Assembly: GCF_932526225.1 (NCBI RefSeq)
Contig: NC_064038.1
Coordinates: forward strand, 9,609,070-9,673,069
Origin: Nematostella vectensis
Taxonomy: Eukaryota > Cnidaria > Anthozoa > Actiniaria > Edwardsiidae
Length of the DNA: 64,000 nucleotides
Direction: 5' to 3'
Shown: in pieces, positions 18,002-29,600 of the stretch
Numbering within the stretch: position 1 is the stretch's first letter
Layout: every line of letters starts with the position of its first letter
The notes under the pieces: generated by a model
Databases searched by the model: none
What the model was told of the DNA's origin: nothing
Seen by the model: the letters and a program-made list of their open reading frames with translations, nothing else
Position numbers and translations under genes: made by a program

Positions 18002-18688
18002 TTATTCCGCTGTCTTTGACTTTTTAGACTTTGTTGGTTTAGCGCCGGCAGATTTTTTGGGTTTCTTGGTGCTTACAACCTTCTTAGTGCCGGCCTTGCT
18101 AGATTTCTCGGATTTTTTCGGAGATTTTGCTGCTGTTTTTGTAGTTTTAGATGTTTTCTTCGTAGTGGTAGGCGATTTTGCATCCTTCTTCGGCGACTTC
18201 GCATCGGACTTTTTAGTAGTTTTGGTTGATTTGTCTTTAGACTTTTTTACCTTAGGTGATTTCGGTTCGGAGGTGACTTTCTTCGACTTTTTCGTCTTTT
18301 CTCCGTCCCGAGACTTCTTAGGTTTCTTTACTTTCTCTTCTTCTGCGGCTTCCTTCTCTAGCTGTTTCTGCAGCTTTCTCTCTTTTGCTTTGGCCTTCTT
18401 CTCCGCCATTTCTCCTTCTTTCTTAGTGTCTTGGGAAAGTTTGAATGAGCCTGAAGCGCCCTGACCCGAAGTACGCACGAGTCGGCCAGAATCGACTCCC
18501 TTCTTCAGAGAAGCTTTTACTAGTTTTTCCGAGTTGTCTCCGACGTCAAAATTCGCTTGTACGTATTTGACTATTTTCTGTCTGGAGGAACCCCCTCTTT
18601 CGTGCAGTCTTTTGATCGCTTCTTCGACCATAAAATTGTATTTTGGGTGAGAGCGTTTGGTTGCTGTGGCGTCTGTTGTTACTGCCAT
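18002..18688 (-). CDS. Linker histone H1
   Basis: Single-exon gene of 228 codons. Residues ~12-85 form the winged-helix H1/H5 globular domain (HPKYNFMVEEAIKRL...SSRQKIVKYVQANF...GRLVRTSGQGASGSFKL). The remaining ~140 residues are a Lys/Ser/Pro/Ala-rich tail with many SPKK and SPK repeats that bind linker DNA and are potential CDK sites. An acidic-basic AEKKAKAKERKLQKQLEKEAAEEE stretch after the globular domain is less usual. A minus-strand TATAAAA box lies at 18784-18790, about 95 bp before the ATG. No histone stem-loop is seen 3' of the stop; an AATAAA at 17803-17808 suggests a polyadenylated, replication-independent transcript. No core histone genes are nearby. Confidence 0.95.
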   Translation of the reverse strand: MAVTTDATATKRSHPKYNFMVEEAIKRLHERGGSSRQKIVKYVQANFDVGDNSEKLVKASLKKGVDSGRLVRTSGQGASGSFKLSQDTKKEGEMAEKKAKAKERKLQKQLEKEAAEEEKVKKPKKSRDGEKTKKSKKVTSEPKSPKVKKSKDKSTKTTKKSDAKSPKKDAKSPTTTKKTSKTTKTAAKSPKKSEKSSKAGTKKVVSTKKPKKSAGAKPTKSKKSKTAE

Positions 18689-18783
18689 GGTATGATTCTT
18701 GTTTTTCTGTCAAAGAGGAACCGATTCTGCACGGTCAAGTTGTACTTCGAGGGTAGAATGAATCTTGTGGAAATTAAGGCTGC

Positions 18784-18790
18784 TTTTATA
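18784..18790 (-). promoter_or_regulatory. TATA box of the histone H1 gene
   Basis: The minus strand reads CTATAAAAGC about 95 bp upstream of the H1 start codon, which fits a canonical TATA position for a short 5' UTR. Confidence 0.6.
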
Positions 18791-18902
18791 GCCGAAAGTT
18801 TCACAATTTCACAACATTCCAACGTGCACGTGAAGCATGCATTCCTTCATTGATCTTTAGTTTCGAAATAAAACAAAAGAAGCCACATAGCTAGCTGAAC
18901 AC

Positions 18903-20329
18903 CACGTCAGGAGAAAATGCCGTTTTGCAGTTTGGGGTATTTTATTTAAAATTAGCGAAAATGGAGTGACATTAGCTCTAATTTAGCCGAAATCAAGGGA
19001 TTTTTCTGTAATACTATAAGTAACGAATTTGAAATTTACGAATTTGAAATTTTATTAGACAATTTCTGCAATCACAGCCTTTGTGGAGACGTACCGATAT
19101 TAAACAATTTGAGCGTCGGATCCTTTTCAACATAATGGATTTCGTTACTTTTTCACATATCCGCAAATTACTCCTTTGAGAGCCCTTCAGTTATTTAAAT
19201 TTCCTCCACTTTTACAAAAATTTGATATTCGACCCTTACCATTCATAACAAAATGGCCATACTAGATCCTTCAACGATTCAGTTCCTAAAGATACAGTAA
19301 AAATAACACTAAAGCACTCCCGCATTTCAAAGACACTTAACACATTTTGTGTTCCTAAGGCTTTTCTTGGCAGGAGTCCTCAATTTTGAGGAGACTTTTT
19401 GGATTTTTTGGGCCTTTTTACATGTAAAAAGGAGCGAAACAACAATTGTCTATAAAAGAGTAAAAATACCCTTTAGTTCCAGGGAAGGTATAAATTTATA
19501 CAACCCCAAACCGTCCCGGAGTTCAAATAGGAATGTATAAATTTATACAGTCCCGGAGTTCAAATAGGAATGTATAAATTTATACAGTCCCCGAGTTCAA
19601 AAAGGAATGTATAAATTTATACAGTCCCGGAGTTAAAAAAGAAATGTATACATTTATACAGTCCCGGAGTTCAAAAAGGAATGTATAAATTTATACAGTC
19701 CCGGAGTTAAAAAAGGAATGTATAAATTTATACAGTCCCCGAGTTTAAAAAGGAATGTATAAATTTATACAGTTTCCGGGTTCAAAAAGGAATGTATAAA
19801 TTAATACAGTCCCCGAGTTCAAAAAGGAATGTATAAATTTATACAGTCCCGGAGTTCAAAAAGGAATGTATAAATTTATACAGTCCCGGAGTTCAAAAAG
19901 GAATGTATAAATTTATACATTCCTATTTGAACTCCGGGACGGTATAAATTTTTACATTCAACAATTGTTGTTTCGCTCATTTTTAAATGTAACAGATACT
20001 GACAAATAAAAGATTTTGACATATCTTCCGGTTAAGGTGGACATTTTTATCGGTTATAGCTAAAACACTCATTGCTTTCTTCTATGAAACACGTCATTCG
20101 AGGTAATTTCTATTCCGCTTCTTTATAAATACAATAAATGATAAGAAATGGTTGTTTCAGACATTCCATCCCGGAACACATAATCATTTGTGCCACGAAT
20201 CGTAAAATTATCGATTGACTTCTTAACATAAAAGGCCGACGGAGGCAAATTTTTAAGGCGAGTCTTGAGAAAATCGTACATTCTTGCCATTTCTTGCTAA
20301 ACGGCAAAACGGCATTTTCTCCTGACGTG
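18903..20329. mobile_element. 1.4 kb inverted-repeat element (non-autonomous DNA transposon-like)
   Basis: A near-perfect 26 bp inverted repeat, CACGTCAGGAGAAAATGCCG..., lies at 18903-18928 and 20304-20329. A second nested inverted pair (GAGCGAAACAACAATTGT) flanks the internal satellite at about 19430-19449 and 19957-19976. No transposase is seen and no clear target duplication was found, so the class is open. It inserted between H1 and catsper2. Confidence 0.6.
19486..19950. repeat. 37 bp tandem satellite with palindromic core
   Basis: About 12 copies of a 37 bp unit contain the perfect palindrome TGTATAAATTTATACA followed by GTCCCGGAGTTCAAAAAGGAA. The last unit is partly inverted, so the array closes with a mirrored copy (about 19915-19950). 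It lies inside the inverted-repeat element. Confidence 0.85.
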
Positions 20330-20667
20330 CTGTTGCTGTGAAATGACAGCAAATTGCATGCATCGCATTCACCCGTGACCCGTGAAAAAGCCCGAAATTT
20401 GTGCGCTTTTCACCTGTTGTAGCCCGACACAATTTAAAAAGTTGAAAAAAAAACAACAACAACATACAATCCTTGTTTCAATGAACAAAATATGGCATAA
20501 TAACCTAGCCACCGGGAATCCATTTCAATGCAAATGCAAATGCCAATAACCTTTAGTCGAGTGACGTCACGAATGCTGAAGAGGCGGCCATTTTGAAATG
20601 AAAAGAGAAAAGTAGTGTGGTATTTTATAACTTTTTCTACTCAGTTAGCAAAAAAGAAACTGTTGTT
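20330..20667. promoter_or_regulatory. Putative catsper2 promoter region
   Basis: A stretch of 338 bp without coding signal upstream of the catsper2 ATG. It contains a CRE-like GTGACGTCAC at about 20559-20568 and GCGGCCATTTTG at about 20582-20595, an imperfect inverted YY1 motif. The transcription start is not determined. Confidence 0.4.
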
Positions 20668-23600
20668 ATGCAAAGGCTATCTTTAGAGATGAACGAGGAA
20701 GTACCAGAGGATCTGTCCCGCAGGGCAGAGATTTTTAGATCAAAATTGATTGAAGACTTTCAACTTTTGGACATGCTTTTAGACAGAGGTGGTACCGAAG
20801 TCCCAAAAGTATATTCTAATGAAATTGTCGGTGAGTATTGACTTGAGCCATCATGAAAATCATGTAGGCAATATATCAAGCTGTTTATTACAGATTGCAT
20901 TTGTTGGCTTTTCGTTTGAATTATACGTAAACGATTTAGTTGAATAAGGGTGTTACTTACTTATTAATAAGTACTTCTTTCTTACTAACTAAAAACGAAT
21001 CACATAATTTATAAGAAGTTAACTTAAGTAACTTCAAGTACACAAAAAGTCCCTGTTTACTTATGTGAGTATAATATGACTTACATTTGTTAGGTAAGTA
21101 CATATTGCATTTCCTCAGAAATGAAATATTTTGCATCTCTAAAACATCTGTAAGTAAGCTTATAAGTAAGTTTAACTTAATTTAAGTATATGAAAAGAAC
21201 AATCTTGAGTCAGTGTTAGTCTAAGTTACATAACTGTCAACCCAACTTGGACAGAAATCTTTTCAAATCGGGTAAATACAGTAAATATGTAAAAAAAAAA
21301 CAAGAGAGCTAATGAAAGTGAATACAGAGAATGTATGAACATTCTCACAAAAAATAGGGTTGTGATGAGGTCCAAATCTTGTGACACCCGCCTAATGCAG
21401 GTGAGTATGAAGTTATAAATAAGTTATTTTGCTAAACCGATTCCTTATGTCGATGATGATGATTACCAGAATAATCATAAATAGCTAAATAATAACAATA
21501 TTATAAATACTAATATTTTCCACATAAATCTTTTTGTTATGATGATTGTATGATTATCTATGTTTATGTTATACTTTATTACTGCATATGTGTGAGTGCA
21601 TCTGTTTGATCTTCAGATGATGCAGCAATGGATGATCTACTACGTGAGAATCCCCAAGGACTGATTAAGTTCCAGATGTACTCCAAGAAAGATGAGCAGA
21701 AATTCCATGACCGCCGTCTGAATAGAGTGAAGAATAAGAATAGCATCCCACTTGGACCCTGGGCACACACTGTAGTGGAAGGTAAGCATGAGAAGAAGGA
21801 AATTTAGGGGATGGGGTAGGGTTAATGTAGTGGGACAGGGGTGAGGGTTTCACTTAGAGTAAGTACGCAGCTGCTTTATCTCCTATTATTTTTGTTCTAC
21901 AAAGGAGTTCTTTTGTCTCTATTCTTCTCGTTCTTTGTGTCGAGGTGCGGATATTGTTCATTTGCCCAATCAAATTGCAGCTTGTAAGAGCTGCATACTG
22001 ACCCTTCACTTGTCATTGGTTCTTTGGGGGGCCGGGCATATTAACCACCCTAAATGGTGCAAGCTTTGGTCTATTGCCCAAATGGAAGACTTTTGTCAGG
22101 AGCATTTGGAAATCAGTTCCTTTCTGATTCATTTCCCTAATCTTAACTCAGGAGATCCACCTCATTCATTCAGCTTTTCTGAGTTATATGACTAAAATAA
22201 ATCATATATTTTAACTCTTTTATCAGATCCAAAGGTGCAGAATTTCATGATGATATTGATCATTACCAACTCAGTTGTCCTTGGAATTCAATCAGGTATG
22301 AAAGCTGATAAAAAGGTTAATCCATCCATTTGTCTGTCCATCTGTCTGTCTTATATGCTAAATGTTTTCAAATGCCTATGATTTTATCTTCTCTCCTTTG
22401 CATCCCCTTTCTCATCCTATCTTTATGGGGCCGGTTCCTAAAAAGCCGATTAGCGCTAACCAAGGGTTAAATTTGCCCTAACCCACAAATTTATACTTGA
22501 AATGAATCAAGCCCGAACTCAAATCCTGCAAATGACATTTTTGGCATTGAAATGGAGGTAATTACAGGTGATGTAGAGGTGTTTTGGGAAAATAAAACCA
22601 CTAAAGGTAAATTTGAGTTGCTCTCTATTGATCTACTGGGTTATCCTGTGTGAATTTTACTCATCAAACCAGTTTTAAAACCAGGGGATTAGGAACGGTG
22701 AGTTATCCGTAGGTTAGCTAACCTACGATTAGTAAATCTTAACCTGGATTTTAGGAGTTGATCTAGGGTTAAGTTAATCGGCCTTTGAGGAACTGGCCCC
22801 TGTATGTCTGTCTTAATGCTAAAAGTATTTTTATATATATGCAGAAGGATATGATGATACGTTTTGGTTATCATCTGCTTGCTTCTCTCTATCCTTCCAC
22901 ACGTCCATAGTCTGACCCACCGTCTGTCTGTCTTAACCCTTTATGTATTTTTATATCTATAGGGGAGGAGGGCAACACAATATTTTCATGTGCCTTTTGT
23001 TTTACTTAGAGGTGTCCCAGATCACAGACCCATCACTTGATGCACTTAAGGTCACGCTCAATGTGTTTGACTTCTGCGCACTTACAATCTTCGTCATTGA
23101 GATCATTGTCAAGTGGATTGATGGCTTCTGGTCGTTCTGGAATAATGGCTGGAACATCTTTGACTTCTTTGTCACTATTATGGTAAGCATTTCACCCAAA
23201 ACACCTTTGATGTGACACTCTTAAATTTTGCTGTTATAAGACACAAAACTTCCCCATTGTGGGCAGATCTCCTTGATGTTGGGACAGGCATGCACTTTGG
23301 TGGAAGCTTGGGTGGAACCTCTGTGGTGAGGTAGGCATGCCCCTTGGTAGACTGCTTGCAGGCGGTACTCGGTGTTATTATTGCAGAAACCCTCTCCGTT
23401 CGGTGGTCACCATCTTGTATTATAAGCCACGTGGTTCCTGGGAGCGAGGGCAAAAATGGACGCCCGAGTACAGCCTGCAAGCAGGCTAGACCCTTGGTGG
23501 AAGGGTTGGCGTGTACATTGATAAAGGGATTGACTTGCTCCTGGTGATTGTCTGGGCATGTCCTCCAGTGGGTGGGTGGACATGCCCCTTAACGAAATGG

Positions 23601-26600
23601 TGGGCCCCTGATGTTGATGTATTGGCATGTACCTTTGTGGAGGGTTGGGCATGCCCCCTGATGAGGATGTATTTGCATGTACCTTGGTGGAGGGTATGGT
23701 ATATGCCCCCTGATGTGGAAGTATTGGCATGTACCTTGGTGGAGGGTAGGGCATGCCCCCTGATGTGGATGTATAAACATGTACCTTGGTGGAGGGCTGG
23801 GCATGCCCCCTGATGTGGATGTATTGACATGTACCTTGGTGGAGGGTTGGGCATGCCCCCTGATATGGATGTATTAACATGTACCTTGGTGGAGGGTTGG
23901 GCATATATCTACATCCCCTGATGTTGATGTATTGGCATGTACCTTGGTGGAGGGTTGGGCATGCCCCCTGATGAGGATGTATTGGCATGTACCTTGGTGG
24001 AGGGTTGGGCATACCCCCTGATGAGGATGTATTGGCATGTACCTTGGTGGAGGGTTGGGCATGCCCCCTGATGTGGAAGTATTGGCATGTACCTTGGTGG
24101 AGGGTTGGGCATGCCCCCTGATGAGGATGTATTGGCATGTACCTTGGTGGAGGGTATTGTATATGCCCCCTGATGTGGAAGTATTGGCATGTACCTTGGT
24201 GGAGGGTAGGGCATGCCCCCTGATGAGGATGTATTGGCATGTACCTTGGTGGAGGGTATGGTATATGCCCCCTGATGTGAAAGTATTGGCATGTACCTTG
24301 GTGGAGGGTAGGGCATGCCCCCTGATGTTGATGTATTAACATGTACCTTGGTGGAGGGCTTGGCATGCCCCCTGATGTTGATGTATTAACATGTACCTTG
24401 GTGGAGGGCTTGGCATGCCCCCTGATGTGGATGTATTGACATGTACCTTGGAGGAGGGTTGGACATGCCCCCCTGATGAGGATGTATTAACATGTACCTT
24501 GGTGGAGGGCTGGGCATGCCCAATGATGAGGATGTATTGGCATGTACCTTGGTGGAGGGTATGGTATATGCCCCCTGATGTGAAAGTATTGGCATGTACC
24601 TTGGTGGAGGGCTGGGCATGCCCAGTGATGAGGATGTATTGGCATGTACCTTGGTTGAGGGTAGGGCAAGTCCCCTGATGTGGATGTATTGGCATGTACC
24701 TTGGTGGAGGGCTGGGCATACCCCCTGATGTGGATGTATTGGCATGTACCTTGGTGGAGGGTTGGGCATGTCCCCTGATGTGGATGTATTGGCATGTACC
24801 TTGGTGGAGGGTAGGGCATGCCCCCTGATGTGGAAGTATTAACATGTACCTTGGTGGAGGGTAGGGCATGCCCCCTGATGTGGATGTATTGGCATGTACC
24901 TTGGTGGAGGGTTGGGCATGCCCCCTGATGTGGATGTATTAACATGTACCTTGGTGGAGGGTTGGGCATGCCCCCTGATGTGGATGTATTAACATGTACC
25001 TTGGTGGAGGGTAGGACATGTCCCCTGATGTGGATGTATTGGCATGTACCTTGGTGGAGGGTAGGGCATGCCCCCTGATGTGGATTTATTGGCATGTACC
25101 TTGGTGGAGGGTATGGTATATGCCCCCTGATGTGAATGTATTGGCATGTACCTTGGTGGAGGGTAGGGCATGCCCCCTGATGTGGATGTATTGGCATGTA
25201 CCTTGGTGGAGGGTATGGTATATGCCCCCTGATGTGGATGTATTGGCATGTACCTTGGTTGAGGGTTATGCATGCCCCCTTGTGGTGGTGATGTCCTTTT
25301 GTAGAGGTGTTGGCGAACCTCTGAAATTTCCGCTCTTCAATAATTAGATTTCAAGCTAAATTTGCGATGTGCCGATTAAAACCACGATAATGTCACTTAT
25401 TCACACTTATTCTTCATTTGCGGTGACTACGGAAGTTGGTGTTGTTGTTGGAAATTTCATTCTTCTTTGCAGTCTGTTGTGCCAGAAGTAATCAAGTTTT
25501 CATCTGGGCAAAACACCGCTGAAGTTGCGGTTATCGCTGATAACTTGAGAGTGTTCAGAATTCTGCGCTCCCTCAAGATGGTAAGAGTCATCAGTCGTAG
25601 ACGGCGTGAGTTCGCAGGGATGGATACGGGACATTTTGACATTTTTAGGACTTCTTCACATACCTTACCTATTTTGTTACCACTTATCTGAAGTACCATA
25701 ACTACAATTGTCTAGTACCATTCCCCATAAGTACAATTGTCTAGTACCATTCCCCATATGTACAATTGTCTAGTACCATTCCCCATATGTACGATTGTGT
25801 AGTACCATTCCCCATAAGTACAATTGTGTAGTACCATTCTACGCAAGTACAATTGTCTAGTACCATTCTCCATAAGTACAATTGCCTAGTACCATTCCCT
25901 ATAAGTACAATTGTCTAGTACCATTCCCCATAAGTACAATTGTCTAGTACCATTCCCCATAAGTACAATTGTCTAGTACCATTCTACATAAGTACAATTG
26001 TCTAGTACCATTCCCCATAAGTACAATTGTCTAGTACCATTCCCCATAAGTACAATTGTCTAGTACCATTCCCCATAAGTACAATTGTCTAGTACCATTC
26101 TACATAAGTACAATTGTCTAGTACTATTCCCCATAAGTATAATTGTCTAGTACCATTCCCCATAAGTACAATTGTCTAGTACCATTCTACATAAGTACAA
26201 TTGTCTGGTACCATTCCCCATAAGTACAATTGTCTAGTACCATTCCCCATAAGTACAATTGTCTAGTACCATTCTACCCAAGTACAATTGTCTAGTACCA
26301 GTCCCTTTTTTTTGCGTACGAGCCTTCAAATGGCTTTTCACTAGAATAAAAAAAGTAAGTTTTCCCCCTTTTGCTTGCAGGTTTCTAGGTTCGCACAGCT
26401 TCGCATCATTGTGCTGACGATCCTAAAGGCATTCAAGGTCAGAGAACTATATCCTTATTACGTCACCATACATACCTTAAATGCTCGTTTGAATTTTAAG
26501 GGTTGCGAGGGGACGCCCACTTCTATTCAACGCTTATTTCAAAAGTCTTCTTGAACTATCAATTAGGAGTTGTTAGAACTTCTATGAACAACTGTCACGT

Positions 26601-29600
26601 CTTAATTTCTAATTCTATATTTTTCGTCGTTGATAAGATATGGCTATAAGAATTTTATAAGATAGATTACTTCCGAAAGTGGAGAGGGGAGTGAAAACAG
26701 TCACCGCTTCACCCCTCTAACCCTTGGCTTTCATTCTACCCGTTCACGAACTTTGTCTCAGTACTAATTCGATCACCACATTCTACAGTACCTGACATTG
26801 TTCTCTCCCTCCAGTCTATGGCATTCATCATGATCTTGTTGATGACGTTTATGTACATCTTTGCGGTCGCTGGGACCGTCATCTTCGCCTCCGCCGCGAA
26901 ATCCAACCGCACTGACCTCAAGTACAAGACCAGCTTTAGGTAAAACCGTGTAAAATCTCGAATGGCGCTTATAACTGATTCTCTAATCGCTCCATATGCA
27001 GCCGACTGAGGAGATCACCTCAGTATGTATAAGAGACTGCTCCATGTAGTTTGCATTCATATGTGTGAGTTAGTCTTTAAACCGTGCAGTCACTAAAGAT
27101 TGTACCATGCGCCAGCGTTCCCAATCATGCGGTACATCCTATATAGTACAGTCAGTTTCAGTTTAATCTTTGTTTATCGAGGGTAGCATATTTAACCGAA
27201 TATACAGTTTTCTAACATATGGCCCTCGGTTAGTAAGCACTGTCACTGGGGGTGGTCACTGCCAGAGGGTTTATTGTGTCCCCAGTGGTTCTTTTACGTC
27301 CCTTCGGTTCAGGTTAGTGTAGTGCAGCTTGAAGAGACAGGACCTCCGGTTTAGTGTCCTTATCCGAGAAGACTGGAAACACAGGAGAATAACTGCAACT
27401 CACTTGTGACACAAATTCGAATCAAGACAGGAACCCAGAATAAATCCCCAGTTTGAGCCAGGATTCGAACCTGGGCCACAGCGGTGAGAGGCCGACGCGC
27501 TAGGCCACCCGTGCTTCCATCAATGTGTGAAGCCATAAACTTCACCAAGAAAAATGAAGTGTGATGCCCGTGAGAGACGGGCTATCCCCCCTACACAATG
27601 GATCTATTGTATGGGGGGGGGGGGGGGGGAGTGATCCACCCTCTTCGCAGGTTGCTGAATTTCAGAGCGCAAACACAAATCTTCAGGAAAAATAGGAATG
27701 TTCAAGAATATAACTGCTCATAATTATTTAAGTGAATTCGAATGTCTTTAGAAATCATTGAGTCTCTGCCTGCATAGCAAGCGCGACGGGCTGGGAAAAA
27801 TGGAAAGATACCGCGCACTTATGGAAAGAAGAAATTAAAGAGCTCCTCCCCCTTCGCCCCCCCCCCCCCCTCTCACCACTCTGCATGGACCAGCTTGCTA
27901 TACCATTTGCGCATGCTCCGGCTACAGTCATACAACTCTTGCCACGGACCACGGAATATCATGGATGAGGCTCCAATTTCAGTAGCTAAGAATGTTTGGA
28001 TTCCCCCGTCTCCCCAATTTATGTTGGCTTTAATAACCCTGACACCTTGCGATTTTTTATCTTAACAGCACCCTTGGCAACGCTCTGATCACCCTGTTCC
28101 AACTGTTCACCTTGGATCACTGGTACATGATCTTGACGGAGCACGTCAAGGTTGTGAACGTGGTCACGGCCCAGATCTACATCATCCTGTGGATCTGCAT
28201 CGGCGCTTTCATCTTTAGGAACATATTCGCAGGAATCATGGGTACGGAAGGGGTTATCTTTATAGTGAGACTCGCGCTTGTGGCTAATGGGATGCGACAA
28301 ACGTACTATCTGATTGTTACCTTTAGTTATTTTGCCTCGTGGCACATAAGGCAACACAGAATAGAGAAGCGGCCCTTGCCCGATCTCATGTCTTCCATTC
28401 CTTTCTCTCTCTACTGTTCTTCGCCAGGTGGTCTTAGCCCTCCTCTCTTCCTTTTCTTTTTGTGTCCATGACAGGGCTACGTTCGTATGGCCCTTTTGGT
28501 TTTGTCGTAGAATATGTCATCTTCCGTCTTTTCCTCTTAATCTTTTACTGAGCAATTTCGTCTCCGCTCTCTCGAGCATATGATTGACATGAATTTATAA
28601 ACCAACCTGCGAGGCAAAGTGATACTTAAAAGCACATCACATGACGACGTAATTCTTCTAGTAATAAACTTTATTTCATTTGAAACTTGTGAAACTTTGA
28701 AACTACTATTCGTTAATTGGCTTACTTTCTAGTAGGTATTGCTATCATTGCTATTGCTATTGCTATTTTGCTTAAAAACACATTTCCACAGTCATGAACT
28801 TCCAGAACATTCGAGACGACTTCAACAAACACGTGAAAGAACAGACACAAGTAATCGAGGCGGAACACATGAGGCAGCACCTGACAGAGGAGCTAGATAG
28901 ACAGGACAAGCTACATGCTAGAACCAGGTATAGACACGCTAGGACCAGGTATATAGTCACGCTAGTACCAGGTATATAGTCACGCTAGTACCAGGTATAT
29001 AGACACGCTAGTACCAGGTATATAGACACGCTAGTACCAGGTATATAGACATGCTAGGACCAGGTTAATAGACACGCTAGTACCAGGTATATAGACACGC
29101 TAGTACCAGGTATAGACACGCTAGGGCCAGGTATATAGACACATTGGACCAGGTATATAGACACATTGGACCAGGTATAGACACGCTAGTACCAGGTATA
29201 TAGACACGCTAGGACCAGGTATATAGACACGCTAGTACCAGGTATATAGACACGCTAGTACCAGGTATATAGACACGCTAGTACCAGGTATATAGACACG
29301 CTAGTACCAGGTATATAGACATGCTAGAACCAGGTATAGACACGCTAGGACCAGGTATATAGACACGCTAGGACCAGGTTAATAGACACGCTAGGACCAG
29401 GTATAGACGCGTACGACCAGGTATGTAGACACGCTAGTACCAGGTATATAGACACGCTAGTACCAGGTATATAGACACGCTAGTACCAGGTATATAGACA
29501 CGCTAGTACCAGGTATATAGACACGCTAGTACCAGGTATGTAGACACGCTGGTACCAGGTATGTAGACACGCTGGTACCAGGTATATAGACACGCTAGTA

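Noticed and set aside
18057-18464. Hydrophobic Phe-rich plus-strand ORF
   Set aside because: Antisense of the Lys-rich histone H1 tail.
23407-25273. Long repetitive minus-strand ORFs across catsper2 intron 4
   Set aside because: They arise from a stop-free 50 bp minisatellite unit, are open in several frames at once, and lie antisense within an intron.
27461-27507. tRNA gene on the minus strand
   Set aside because: A and B boxes are present, but the stems are not maintained and a SINE body follows.
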